A DNA stretch of 64,000 nucleotides from Lacticaseibacillus suilingensis (GCF_016861845.1 NZ_BOLV01000014.1:1-64000), one strand, 5' to 3'. Counted from the stretch's first letter, positions 14,368 to 23,295 are shown. Notes: generated from the letters alone by a model not told the origin. Numbers and translations: made by a program.

Positions 14368-15693
14368 TTAGGCAACAGTTTGATCAGCACTGGCTTCCGC
14401 CTGTTTTTGGGTGACCCGGTCACTGATCTTCAAGAACGGCAAGTACATGGCGGTGGCCAAGGCGATAAAGACGATTTGAATCACAACCGCCCGCCAATCA
14501 CCACCAGTAGCCAGATAGCCACTAATCAACGGTGGGGTCATCCAAGGAATGAAGACCACGGTCCGTGAGACCCAGCCCATGGCAGTTAAGGCATAGCCCA
14601 AAATCGACAGCACAAACGGCACGCCGACAAATGGAATCATCATTGGCAGATTGAAGACAATGGGGAACCCATATATTAATGGCTCATTGATGTTAAATAT
14701 CCCTGGTGCGAAGGACAGGGCCCCAATCCGCCGACTTGGCGTGTAGCGAGAGAAAATCAAAATCGCCAGCAATAAAGCAATGGTACACCCACTACCACCC
14801 ATCTGGGCAAAAACCGTGACGAATGGCTTGGTCAAGATATTGGGTGGCAGCACGCCTTTAGCAAAAGCCGCGGCGTTTTCGTTAATATTAACAATCAGCA
14901 GTGGCTCCAGCACCGTGCCGAAAATGACGGCCTGGTGAATCCCGAAAGTAAACAGCAAATTGCCCAGCGAGAAAATCAGTAAGTATCCTGGTAGACTCGT
15001 GTTAATGCGGCGTAGCGGTTCCTGAATGAAGGTGGCAATCAAGGTAATAAGATCTTTATTTAGGAACACCAGCATTAACGCGGACAACAAGGCGCAGATA
15101 CTGATGGTTAAAATCGTTGGAATCATGCCAGCAAAAGATTTGCCCACCTGAGGCGGCACATTTTCGCCCAGGTTAATTTGCAGGTGTTTATTGTTGGCCA
15201 AAGTCATAAACAGTTCTGTAACCAGCAGGCCAACAATCACCCCAGCAAACATGCTTTGCGTGCCGAGATCGGTGTACATCACGGCGCCGGCAATGCTAAC
15301 AGCCTTGGTGGCGCCAGTCGGAATGATTTGGTTGGTCAGCGGCATGAAGGTGATTAAAGCACCAATCGCCACTGCAGCCGCCCCAATCGGATTGGAGAAG
15401 CCTTTATGCTGCGCCAGGGTGTAGGCACAAATCGGCGCCACTAACAGGCCGCAGATGTTGAGGGTGGCATTGTTGATCAAACCACCCCAGGTTTGAATTT
15501 GAACCAAGGTGTCGCCTTTAAAAATGACCGGAAACAGGACGCTGTTCAGCAACGTACCTAACCCAGCAAGAACAAAAAATGGCATCAAAATTGAAAAGGT
15601 ATCACGCAATGACTGCAAGTGAACTTCGGCGCCAATGCGACCAGCGACACTAACAAAACGATCACTGAATTTGGGCTTGGGTGAAGTTTCCAT
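14368..15693 (-). CDS. PTS EIIC component, lactose/cellobiose family
   Basis: A 441-residue membrane permease of the Lac/cellobiose EIIC family. Start at 15693 (METSPKPKFSDRF) is chosen for AGGAGGG 8 bases upstream; the frame is open to 15714. It has about ten hydrophobic segments and the family motifs FNINEPLIYGFPIVFN and SLRDTFSILMPFF. It has no EIIA or EIIB partner in this locus, so it must use components encoded elsewhere or act as an orphan EIIC. It leads the operon EIIC-lyase-cupin, whose promoter carries three LacI-type operators. Confidence 0.88.
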   Translation of the reverse strand: METSPKPKFSDRFVSVAGRIGAEVHLQSLRDTFSILMPFFVLAGLGTLLNSVLFPVIFKGDTLVQIQTWGGLINNATLNICGLLVAPICAYTLAQHKGFSNPIGAAAVAIGALITFMPLTNQIIPTGATKAVSIAGAVMYTDLGTQSMFAGVIVGLLVTELFMTLANNKHLQINLGENVPPQVGKSFAGMIPTILTISICALLSALMLVFLNKDLITLIATFIQEPLRRINTSLPGYLLIFSLGNLLFTFGIHQAVIFGTVLEPLLIVNINENAAAFAKGVLPPNILTKPFVTVFAQMGGSGCTIALLLAILIFSRYTPSRRIGALSFAPGIFNINEPLIYGFPIVFNLPMMIPFVGVPFVLSILGYALTAMGWVSRTVVFIPWMTPPLISGYLATGGDWRAVVIQIVFIALATAMYLPFLKISDRVTQKQAEASADQTVA

Positions 15694-15733
15694 CTGAATA
15701 TCCCTCCTATACAAAAGCTATACTGTCAATAGG

Positions 15734-15831
15734 TAAACCGGTTTAGTTAATCTGCAGAAGATAAACCGGTCCGAATTAACTAAACCGGTTTATCTACTCT
15801 GAATAATAAAACCTGAATCTACTTTTTGCAA
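15734..15831 (-). promoter_or_regulatory. promoter with three LacI-family operators for the lyase operon
   Basis: Leftward promoter: -35 TTGCAA (15831-15826), 17-base spacer, -10 TATTAT (15808-15803). Operators centred on ACCGGT: TAAACCGGTTTA at 15734-15745 and 15781-15792 (both perfect palindromes) and a degenerate copy at 15762-15773. The 15781 site covers the start of transcription. A cre-like sequence TGAATTCGCTTGCA (two mismatches to the CcpA consensus) overlaps the -35, so catabolite repression is possible. Confidence 0.82.
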
Positions 15832-15861
15832 GCGAATTCAGGAAAATTTTTGGTCCATTTT

Positions 15862-16884
15862 TCAAGTGGTGGCATTCAAGTCGCGAACGGACTCGCGCAC
15901 ATGTAATTGCGGTTGTTTGCGGATGATTGCTGGTGCTGCTGAAGCTGGCGCCTGGATTTTAGCCAGCAGCAAGGTCGCTGCCGTGAGCCCAATTTCTGTG
16001 ACCGGCTGCGCCACCGTCGTGATTGGCGGTTCGTAAAACCGGGCAAAGGACACATCATCCAAGCACACCAGTGACAACTCCTCGCCAACGTGTAGGCTCG
16101 TCGTCCGCACCCAGTTCAACGTATCCTCAAGCAACATGTCGTTCGTTAAAAACAAGGCAGTCGGTGGCTTTTTGACTGCGAACAGCCTTGTCAGGCGCGC
16201 CGCCACCTCACTGCGTTCACAACTGATGATATTGGTTTTGATCACTGGCAGCTCATGTGCCGCCAAGGTGTCGAGGTAGCCTTGCAGGCGCTCCTGCCGG
16301 GTGGTGATTTGATCACCAAGCGGCAAGGTCACAATCCCAATGCGCTGATGTCCGCGGTTAATCAACTCCTCAACGGCCAGCTGTGCCGCCAGCGGATTGT
16401 CCAGCAAGACGCTGTCGATTGACACATCAGGGAGATAGCGATCAACGAACACAATCGGAAAATCACGCTGGGCAAGCTCTTGGTAATACGCGGTGTTTTG
16501 TTTGGTGGGGAAGACGATAATGCCATCGATCTGGCGATTGATGAACGACGTGATCAGCTGCTTTTCAGTGGCGGGGTCGTCATGGGTCCGCGCAATCACG
16601 ACGGTATAGCCTTGCTTTTGACAGTAGCCTTCCACTGCCGAGATGAGTTGAATTGAAAACCGCGATGACAGCGAAGCACAGACAATGGCGATAATTTTGG
16701 TGCGCTTTTGTTTCAGACTCTTCGCCACTTGGTTCGGCTGATAGTCGAGCGTCTTAATGGCCGCGGCAATCTTTTTGCGGGTGGCCGGACTCATAAAGTT
16801 ATAGTGATGATTTAAATATTGGGAGACTGTGCTTTTTGAAACGCCGACATAATCGGCGACATCCTGAATCGTGGGTTTCGTCAT
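15862..16884 (-). CDS. LacI-family transcriptional regulator
   Basis: A 340-residue LacI/GalR regulator. Start at 16884 (MTKPTIQDVADYVGVSKS) with GGAGG upstream; a further ATG at 16896 lies in the ribosome site. The HTH is TIQDVADYVGVSKSTVSQYLN with the hinge helix QPNQVAKSLKQK, then a periplasmic-binding-protein-like sensor domain (residues about 60-335). It is encoded just upstream of, and in the same direction as, the EIIC-lyase-cupin operon, whose promoter has three ACCGGT-centred sites; it is their obvious regulator. The effector is probably a uronate-containing sugar (inference). Confidence 0.9.
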   Translation of the reverse strand: MTKPTIQDVADYVGVSKSTVSQYLNHHYNFMSPATRKKIAAAIKTLDYQPNQVAKSLKQKRTKIIAIVCASLSSRFSIQLISAVEGYCQKQGYTVVIARTHDDPATEKQLITSFINRQIDGIIVFPTKQNTAYYQELAQRDFPIVFVDRYLPDVSIDSVLLDNPLAAQLAVEELINRGHQRIGIVTLPLGDQITTRQERLQGYLDTLAAHELPVIKTNIISCERSEVAARLTRLFAVKKPPTALFLTNDMLLEDTLNWVRTTSLHVGEELSLVCLDDVSFARFYEPPITTVAQPVTEIGLTAATLLLAKIQAPASAAPAIIRKQPQLHVRESVRDLNATT

Positions 16885-16973
16885 ATGCTCCTCCATCGGA
16901 AAGTGCTACCTAGGCTCAATTCTAATGGTTAACTGCCCTCAGCGCAATCAGCCGCTTCTGTATTCAGCCATAG

Positions 16974-17005
16974 AAAAAGACCACCACGTCGAAAAGCTGG
17001 TGGTC
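16974..17005 (-). terminator. terminator of the permease operon
   Basis: GACCACCA (16979-16986) pairs with TGGTGGTC (16998-17005); on the minus strand the stem is followed by TTTTTC. It ends two bases before the stop of the second permease gene's downstream side. Confidence 0.85.
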
Positions 17006-17007
17006 AA

Positions 17008-18345
17008 TTAGCGTCGGCTTTGCACCCAAGCCAGGCCCGTTAAGGCGAACAGCCCAACCCCCGCCGCCAACGTGGCCGTGGCGGTATCACGATTGAGAAA
17101 CATCAGAACAAACACAAAAGCCAAAAAGCCAATCACGTACCAGTCCCCTGCCGGAAACAGTGGCGCCGCGAAAATCTGGGCCGCCGCGTGCCGCCGATAC
17201 CGCAAATGGGCAATGATGATCATCAGCCAAACAAACAAAAACGACACCGTGGCCGCACTGGAAACCAGCGTAAACACCGAGGCCGGCAGCACCGCATTCA
17301 GCCCTACCGCCAGCGCAATCACTAAGCTGGAAACCATCAGCGCCCGCACTGGCACCTGGCGCCGTGACAATTTGGTCAAGGCCTGTAGCCGTGGTTGTTT
17401 GACACTGAGTTCAAAAAGCAAGCGACCGGCACTGTACAGGCACGCCATGCAGGCGGACGCGGCTGCCGTCAAAACGACAAAATTGATCAACCCGGCCGCG
17501 CCGGGAATACCCAGACTATGAAAGACCTGCACAAACGGGCTACCAGTTTGATCGACCTCAGACCAAGGAAAAAGACTCATCAACACCACCAGGGCGCCAA
17601 CATAGAGCGTCAGCACGTTGATCGGTAGCCAGTTGATCACCTTTGGCAGCGTCCGGCGCGGGTTGTGGGTTTCAGCGGCGGTCAAGCCCACTTGCTCGAT
17701 GCTGGTGAAACTAAAAGTCACCATCTGAAAACTAAGTAAAAAGCCGCGCAATCCCCGAGGAAAGAAACCGCCATGCGCCGTCAAATTAGTCAAACTGGCG
17801 GTGCCACCAGCCGTCTTGACGTGACCGGCGATCAGCACGACCCCGACGCCAATCAGCGCCACAATCGCCACGACTTTGATCATGGCAAACCAGAATTCCA
17901 GCTCGCCAAAGGTGCCCACTGAAGCCAGATTAACCAGGAGCAACACCACCAACGCCACCAACCCCGGTAGCCACTGCGGTAAACTCGGCCACCAAAAACG
18001 GATGTAAACCCCAATCGCAGTTACTTGCGCCATGGCCACCGCCACCCAGCAGAACCAATAAGTCCAGCCGGCCACAAAGGCGGCTTTGGGGCCGAGATGA
18101 TGCTGCAGCAAGTCCAAGAACGAGCGGTCGCCGCCATCAGCCAGCAGCAACTCCCCTAACGCCCGCAGCAGGAAAAAGCACATCAGCCCAGCCAGAAGAT
18201 AGGCAAAAATCAAACTGGGGCCGGCGACATGAATCGATTGCCCCGCCCCTAAAAAAAGGCCTGTGCCAATCGTGCCGCCAATCGCCAACAGCTGCAAATG
18301 CCGACTGGTCAGATGGCGCGCCAATTCCGGCGTCTCGCGCCTCAT
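17008..18345 (-). CDS. APC-family amino-acid permease (second of a tandem pair)
   Basis: A 445-residue amino acid-polyamine-cation permease with 12 predicted membrane segments. The N-terminal signature LTSRHLQLLAIGGTIGTGLF LGAG is that of the AAT subgroup (GABA, D-Ala/Gly, aromatic and basic amino-acid permeases), and the later segment SFTSIEQVGLTAAET is the conserved TM6 region with the substrate-site Glu. It is translationally coupled (ATGA) to a close paralogue upstream. Substrate unknown. Relative to its twin it is slightly shorter at the N-terminus. Confidence 0.9.
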   Translation of the reverse strand: MRRETPELARHLTSRHLQLLAIGGTIGTGLFLGAGQSIHVAGPSLIFAYLLAGLMCFFLLRALGELLLADGGDRSFLDLLQHHLGPKAAFVAGWTYWFCWVAVAMAQVTAIGVYIRFWWPSLPQWLPGLVALVVLLLVNLASVGTFGELEFWFAMIKVVAIVALIGVGVVLIAGHVKTAGGTASLTNLTAHGGFFPRGLRGFLLSFQMVTFSFTSIEQVGLTAAETHNPRRTLPKVINWLPINVLTLYVGALVVLMSLFPWSEVDQTGSPFVQVFHSLGIPGAAGLINFVVLTAAASACMACLYSAGRLLFELSVKQPRLQALTKLSRRQVPVRALMVSSLVIALAVGLNAVLPASVFTLVSSAATVSFLFVWLMIIIAHLRYRRHAAAQIFAAPLFPAGDWYVIGFLAFVFVLMFLNRDTATATLAAGVGLFALTGLAWVQSRR

Positions 18346-19706
18346 TGCGCCGCCCCCCTTCGGTCATGCCACCAGCGGCCACAGCTCAACACCAGCATCC
18401 ATACCAGCGCCAGCGCCGCCGGCAGCACCGTCGCCTTGTTCAACAGCATGATTACCCCGGTACCAGCCAAAAACAGCAGCACGAAATAATCTGCTACGGG
18501 ATAAAACGGCGCCACATAGCCAGTAGGGTGCTGATTTTGCCGGCGGTACCGTAAGTGAGCCAACACAATAGCGCCCCACACAAACAAAAAACTGGTGGTA
18601 GCAACACTGGAGATCAGTTGGAACACCGCCCCTGGTAAGAATAAATTCAGCACCACGGCCAAAGCAATCAGCAGGCTGGACGCCATAATGGCGTTCGCCG
18701 GCACTTGGCGCCGGGACAGGCGGCCAAAGCGCTTGAGCAGTGGATTTTGGCTTTTGAAGGTCAAGGAAAACAGCATCCGCCCGGTTGTGAAAATGCTGGA
18801 GTTGCAGGCTGAAGCCGCTGCCGTCAGCACCACAAAGTTAATGATGTCAGCCGCTGCCTTGATGCCGACGTTATTGAACACCTGGACAAACGGACTGGTG
18901 GCCGGACTAACAGCAGACCAAGGATAGATGCACATGATCACTGCCAAGGCGCCGACGTAAAATAAAATAATGCGTAGCGGTAGCTCGTTGATGGCCTCGG
19001 GAATCACTTTTTTCGGATTGGCGGTTTCGCCGGCAGTCATCCCCACCATTTCGATACCGGCAAAGCTAAAGGTCACCATTTGAAATGAGGCCAAAAAGCC
19101 GCCCAGACCGCGGGGGAAAAAGCCGCCATCGTTCACCAGATTCATGACGCTAGCATGACCACTGCTGGTCGGGTAATGGACGGCAATCATCCAAACGCCA
19201 ACGACAATCAAGCCAATAATGGCGCCGACTTTGATCAAAGCAAACCAGAACTCGGTTTCCCCGAACAACCCAACGGAAATCAAATTCAGTAGCAGTAAAA
19301 TCACCAGTGCAATCAGCCCCGGTAGCCATTGCGGCAGGCCCGGCAGCCAGTAGCGAATATACATGCCAATCGCCGTCACTTCGGCCATGGCAATGGCGAG
19401 CCAGCACAGCCAATACGTCCAGCCCACCACAAAGCCGGCGCGCTCGCCGAGATAACGATGGATAAAATCAACAAAGGAATGCTGCGAGAAATCGGACATC
19501 AACAGCTCGCCCATGGCCCGCATCAGCAAAAAGCACATGCCGCCGGCCAGCAGATACGCCAAAATAATCGACGGCCCGGCCAGGTGAATCGATTGGCCGG
19601 CGCCAAGAAATAAGCCCGTGCCAATCGTGCCGCCAATGGCAATCAACTGCACATGGCGACTTTTGAGGATGCGCGCCAAGTCGGCTTGTTGGTGCTGTGT
19701 TTCCAT
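18342..19706 (-). CDS. APC-family amino-acid permease (first of a tandem pair)
   Basis: A 454-residue permease of the AAT subgroup, starting METQHQQADLARILKSRH at 19706, where GGAGGG lies 7 bases upstream; the frame is open further but without a ribosome site. It shares long identical runs with the next gene (RHVQLIAIGGTIGTGLFLG; FSFAGIEMVGMTAGET in the TM6 region), so the two arose by tandem duplication. Twelve membrane segments. A likely -10 (TACAAT at about 19738-19733) lies upstream. Substrate unknown; possible D-alanine, glycine, serine or GABA-type amino acids from family similarity. Confidence 0.9.
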   Translation of the reverse strand: METQHQQADLARILKSRHVQLIAIGGTIGTGLFLGAGQSIHLAGPSIILAYLLAGGMCFLLMRAMGELLMSDFSQHSFVDFIHRYLGERAGFVVGWTYWLCWLAIAMAEVTAIGMYIRYWLPGLPQWLPGLIALVILLLLNLISVGLFGETEFWFALIKVGAIIGLIVVGVWMIAVHYPTSSGHASVMNLVNDGGFFPRGLGGFLASFQMVTFSFAGIEMVGMTAGETANPKKVIPEAINELPLRIILFYVGALAVIMCIYPWSAVSPATSPFVQVFNNVGIKAAADIINFVVLTAAASACNSSIFTTGRMLFSLTFKSQNPLLKRFGRLSRRQVPANAIMASSLLIALAVVLNLFLPGAVFQLISSVATTSFLFVWGAIVLAHLRYRRQNQHPTGYVAPFYPVADYFVLLFLAGTGVIMLLNKATVLPAALALVWMLVLSCGRWWHDRRGAAQ

Positions 19707-19786
19707 CAAAATCCCTCCAGACATGTTATCTATTGTAGCCTTCTTGTTAGGGAACCGAAAGGCCGCCGCACCGGCGTTTGCCACGC

Positions 19787-19821
19787 AAAAACGCGGCCAG
19801 TTCCCACCCGGCCGCGCTTTT
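19787..19821 (-). terminator. terminator of the small membrane-protein gene
   Basis: CGCGGCC (19792-19798) pairs with GGCCGCG (19810-19816); on the minus strand the stem is followed by TTTTTG. It separates the membrane-protein gene at 19854 from the permease operon. Confidence 0.85.
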
Positions 19822-19853
19822 ACTCACTTATTGAACAGATAGATGAAAATTAT

Positions 19854-20309
19854 TCACCGCACAATGACCACGCGCTTCGGCTCCATTTTCTCGCCTAAAA
19901 AAGCGGCCACCGTCTCGGCGGACTGCCGCAACCGCAACTTGGCCACGGTCACCGTGCCCACCGTGGCTTCGAGCACACAGCCACCATCAACCGTGGTGAG
20001 TTGCACCGCGGCCAGCGTGTACAAACCGGTCACGCGTCCGACGCCGGTAATCAGCGAATCTGCCGTCACCCCGCGGCGCCACAAGGCAAACAAGGCCAGC
20101 ATGCCAGCGATGAAAAAGCCACTGATATAATCTGCCAGCGTGCGACTGGTGACTAGCGTAAAGCCCCCAATCATCACTGCGGCCACGGCATAGAAGCCCA
20201 CCAAAAACCGATTCGGCCGTGCCGTGAAGACCAATTGCAGGCGGACAAAAATCAAAACGCCTAGCGCCAATACAAATACTGCGAGATAAATCCAGCTCAA
20301 AAAGTCCAT
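19854..20309 (-). CDS. membrane protein of unknown function
   Basis: A 151-residue protein starting MDFLSWIYLAVFVLALG at 20309 (AGGAGG upstream). Three hydrophobic segments (about 5-25, 36-56 and 65-85) are followed by a roughly 60-residue soluble C-terminal part (VDGGCVLEATVGTVTVAKLRL), probably cytoplasmic. I do not recognise the family. It is flanked by terminators on both sides, so it is monocistronic, downstream of ackA. Confidence 0.65.
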   Translation of the reverse strand: MDFLSWIYLAVFVLALGVLIFVRLQLVFTARPNRFLVGFYAVAAVMIGGFTLVTSRTLADYISGFFIAGMLALFALWRRGVTADSLITGVGRVTGLYTLAAVQLTTVDGGCVLEATVGTVTVAKLRLRQSAETVAAFLGEKMEPKRVVIVR

Positions 20310-20327
20310 GGCCAGCCTCCTTAACAT

Positions 20328-20350
20328 AAAAAAGGGCCGCAGCCCCTTTT
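20328..20350 (-). terminator. terminator after ackA
   Basis: AAAAGGGGC and GCCCTTTTTT arms around a short loop; on the minus strand the stem ends in T6. It begins three bases beyond the ackA stop. Confidence 0.85.
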
Positions 20351-20353
20351 GGT

Positions 20354-21544
20354 TTACTTGCCTAAGCGCATGACATCGCGGGCAATCATCAGTTCCTCAT
20401 TGGTTGGCACCAACAACACCTTTACCTTTGAGTCATCACTGGAAATCAGCCGTTCTTTGGCCATGACATTGTTGCGCTCGTCATCAATCTTGGCGCCGAA
20501 GACGCTCAAGGCATCAATGATCCGCTTGCGCATCACAATGTCCCCTTCGCCCATGCCAGCCGTGAAGACCAAAGCGTCGATGCCGCCCATTTCGGCGATA
20601 TAGCCAGCCACGTACTTCACGATGCGGTTGACAAAAATATCAATGGCAAGCTGAGATTCCGGCCGTTCATGGCGCGTTTGTTCCAGCTCCCGCATATCAG
20701 GCGACAACCCCGACAAGGCATAAATCCCGGATTCCTTATTTAGGATATTCACCATGTCTTCAGGATCAGTGATGTGCAGCTTTTGCATCAGGAATGCGAC
20801 CAAGGAAGCGTCGATATCCCCACTGCGCGTGCTCATCGTCACCCCAGCCAGTGGGGTGAAGCCCATTGAGGTATCGAAGGACACGCCGTCTTTTTCGGCG
20901 GTGATGGAAACCCCGGAGCCTAAATGCATGGTGACCATCTTCAAATCCTTGAGGTCCTTGCCCAGCATTTCGGCAGCGCGGTGCGACACATAACGATGAC
21001 TGGTCCCATGCGCGCCATACTTCCGAGCGCCGTACTTTTCATAGTATTCGGGCTTAATGGAGTACAAGTAGTTCATCTTCGGCATTGTGCTGTGGAACGA
21101 GGTATCAAAAACCCCGATTTCTGGCACGCCAGGCAGCAGCTTCATGAACGCTTTGATGCCTTCCGCTTCAGCTGGGTTATGCAACGGGGCATATTCGGCC
21201 AAGGCTTCGACTTCCTTGAGGGACTTTTCATCGAGCCGTTCGGATTCCTTAAAGCGTTCGCCACCAGCCACGATGCGATGACCGACCCCTTGGATTTCCT
21301 TGTAGTCGGTAATGATTTTCAATTCAATCAAGGCTTTCAGCAACATATCAACGGCCATTTCTGCCGTTGGAATATCTTGGTTCACGACGTATTTTTTATC
21401 GTCGCCATACTTGACCTTGAACTCGGAATTGGACAATCCCATCCGATCGACCATACCGCTGGCGATCACATGCTCTTCAGGCATTTGGAATAATTTCCAC
21501 TTAAGCGTTGAACTACCGGCGTTGATTGCTAGAATTTTGGGCAT
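20354..21544 (-). CDS. ackA: acetate kinase
   Basis: A 396-residue acetate kinase (acetyl phosphate + ADP to acetate + ATP). Start at 21544 (MPKILAINAGSSTLKWKLF) by family N-terminus and GGAG 8 bases upstream. Motifs: NAGSSTLK near the start, GVFDTSFHSTMP, YGAHGTSHRYV (phosphate and catalytic region), HLGSGVSITA, and FTAGMGEGD near the C-terminus. Length is typical. It lies directly after the ytxK-type methyltransferase gene and downstream of the comG operon, the standard lactobacillar order. The partner pta is about 33 kb away. Confidence 0.97.
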   Translation of the reverse strand: MPKILAINAGSSTLKWKLFQMPEEHVIASGMVDRMGLSNSEFKVKYGDDKKYVVNQDIPTAEMAVDMLLKALIELKIITDYKEIQGVGHRIVAGGERFKESERLDEKSLKEVEALAEYAPLHNPAEAEGIKAFMKLLPGVPEIGVFDTSFHSTMPKMNYLYSIKPEYYEKYGARKYGAHGTSHRYVSHRAAEMLGKDLKDLKMVTMHLGSGVSITAEKDGVSFDTSMGFTPLAGVTMSTRSGDIDASLVAFLMQKLHITDPEDMVNILNKESGIYALSGLSPDMRELEQTRHERPESQLAIDIFVNRIVKYVAGYIAEMGGIDALVFTAGMGEGDIVMRKRIIDALSVFGAKIDDERNNVMAKERLISSDDSKVKVLLVPTNEELMIARDVMRLGK

Positions 21545-21555
21545 TTTGACATCTC

Positions 21556-22566
21556 CTACGCTAAATTTTGCTTGGCCCAATCATGAACCGAAGCGATGAA
21601 CTGGCGAAAAGCCGCTTGGTCGGTCAAGGCTGGGAACGCGCCTAGCAGCACTTGTTTGACCTGATGCGTCTTGGGACCAGGGTTTTGCAAAATCAACAGT
21701 GACTTTTGGGCTTTGCTATCGGCAAATAAATTTTGCGGTAGGTTCAAAAGCCCTTGAAAATGAACCGAACGCGTTAACCAGGCGGTCAAGCTCTTGGCCT
21801 CATCAGATTGGAAGACACTGCTTGGCACAAAGAACAGACCTAACCCGCCTGGCTTCAAGGCGCGCAAGCTTTGTTCAATCAGCAAATGGTGCGCATATGA
21901 ATGGCCTTTAGGCGCAGCCGTTTCGAACTGTTTAGCCCGATCATCCAGCGGATAATACCCCACTGGCAAATCGGACACCACCAGATCTGCATCCTGGACC
22001 ACCAATGGGCCCAACGCATCCTGATGATACAGGGCGACATCCAATTGCTGGAGCGCACTACTCATCCCGGCAAAGGCCAGCAAGGTATCGTCGTTGTCCA
22101 CGCCGATGCCTTGCACCTTGACCTTCAGCGCCGCGGCCAGCTGATTCATGGCAGCAAACAGCAAGTTGCCTGAGCCCACTGCCAAGTCGGCGACCTTGAC
22201 GGTTTCTTTTTGCGGCGTGATGAACACCGTGGCGATGAAGGTGGCCAGCTCGGCCATCGCATCAGGTGTCACCTGTTTGTTCGGCTCCACGCCATCAATC
22301 GTAATGGCCTTCACTAGCAGCAACTGCAGCGCTTGGCGGCATTCTTCAGCCGAAAAGGTGCTCAAATCCAGTGGCGCGAATAACGCCTCCAACTTAGCCG
22401 TGGCGTCGGCATCGGGCACGCCATCTTGGTGATTGATCATGCCAGTTTGTAAGTCTTCGCCGGCTTCAGTGGCCGCCTCGACAAAACTAGTTTTAACCTG
22501 CTTGTGTAGCAAAGTCGCGGCCTGATCTAAGGCCGAATATAACGATTCCATGTGCTCATTTGCCAC
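21556..22566 (-). CDS. ytxK: YtxK-family class I SAM-dependent methyltransferase
   Basis: A 336-residue protein of the YtxK family, encoded between comG and ackA as in many Firmicutes. It has a helical N-terminal part (about 1-110), SAM motif I VADLAVGSGNLLFAAM, and motif IV in the form VSDLPVGYYP. True N6-adenine methyltransferases have (N/D)PP(Y/F) at this place; the Asp-Leu-Pro-Val version is normal for YtxK, and activity is unproven for the family. The stop lies 11 bases before the ackA ATG. Role unknown; genetic linkage ties it to competence or overflow metabolism. Confidence 0.85.
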   Translation of the reverse strand: MANEHMESLYSALDQAATLLHKQVKTSFVEAATEAGEDLQTGMINHQDGVPDADATAKLEALFAPLDLSTFSAEECRQALQLLLVKAITIDGVEPNKQVTPDAMAELATFIATVFITPQKETVKVADLAVGSGNLLFAAMNQLAAALKVKVQGIGVDNDDTLLAFAGMSSALQQLDVALYHQDALGPLVVQDADLVVSDLPVGYYPLDDRAKQFETAAPKGHSYAHHLLIEQSLRALKPGGLGLFFVPSSVFQSDEAKSLTAWLTRSVHFQGLLNLPQNLFADSKAQKSLLILQNPGPKTHQVKQVLLGAFPALTDQAAFRQFIASVHDWAKQNLA

Positions 22567-22664
22567 GCCTGTGGACCCCCTTAGTCGTACAGAACCATTC
22601 TACCGGTGCTTAAAGGGTTATTCAAGCAAATTAATGAGCAAGCAATCGCCACCAAGCGCCGCGC

Positions 22665-22847
22665 TTACGGCAATGGAAGCCTTTTCCATTGATTAAAGGC
22701 TTCACGCATTGCTTGATCCTCCCTAGCCAATTGGGCCACATAATCGGCCTGCCACACCGAAATCTGATATAAACTCCCTGCCCCTACCAGCGTCGCTAGT
22801 ACCAGTAGCGCTAACGCGGAGAGCAACGCACTACCTCGCCGTCGCAT
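22665..22847 (-). CDS. comGG: short ComGG-like pseudopilin-operon protein
   Basis: A 60-residue protein beginning MRRRGSALLSALALLVLATL at 22847. It has the basic N-terminus and long hydrophobic helix of late-cistron pseudopilins, followed by a short polar tail (YVAQLAREDQAMREAFNQW). It overlaps the end of comGF. Seventh-position ComGG proteins in relatives are usually longer, so the C-terminal part may be reduced or lost. Membrane-anchored minor pseudopilin of the DNA-uptake apparatus (inference from position). Confidence 0.6.
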   Translation of the reverse strand: MRRRGSALLSALALLVLATLVGAGSLYQISVWQADYVAQLAREDQAMREAFNQWKRLPLP

Positions 22848-23295
22848 CGATCGCCACCCCCGTGTACTGGCTGCCACTAAGCATTGTCAGTTGATACTGC
22901 ACCACGCCTGGGCGCAATAGAGTGAACCGGATCTGCAAGGCGCCGTACAGCAAAGGGCTATACCCTTTCTCACTGCCACTGGTGCCAATGGCGGAAAACT
23001 GTAAGTAATCGCGGCCATCCACTGAAGAGGCCAGCCGCTCTAAAATCCTGATTTGTTCAAGTTGCGTTCGCGGCCCAACATGTTTGACCTTGAGTTGGCT
23101 TGTCGCCACCGTCAGAATTTCACTTTCGCTCACATACCGCTCAATAGCAGCGGCGGCTTGATAATAATCCAAGTCCGCCGCTGGTGGTACGGCCACCGTC
23201 AGTTGAAGTAGCGGCCGCCACCACAGCGCCAGACTCGCCATCAGGCCCAAAGCCATCACCACTTCAGTCATCGTCATTGCCGAATGTGAACGCAA
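22831..23295 (-). CDS. comGF: ComGF-like minor pseudopilin
   Basis: About 154 residues. I propose a TTG start at 23295, eight bases after AAGGAGG, giving MRSHSAMTMTEVVMALGLM, a type IV pilin-like leader (processing before MTMTEVV) with Glu at +5 position. An ATG at 23328 is in frame but lies far upstream inside comGE with no ribosome site. The C-terminal beta-rich part (YSPLLYGALQIRFTLLRPG, VQYQLTMLSG) fits ComGF. It overlaps comGE by 32 bases and comGG by 17. Confidence 0.75.
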   Translation of the reverse strand: MRSHSAMTMTEVVMALGLMASLALWWRPLLQLTVAVPPAADLDYYQAAAAIERYVSESEILTVATSQLKVKHVGPRTQLEQIRILERLASSVDGRDYLQFSAIGTSGSEKGYSPLLYGALQIRFTLLRPGVVQYQLTMLSGSQYTGVAIDATAR

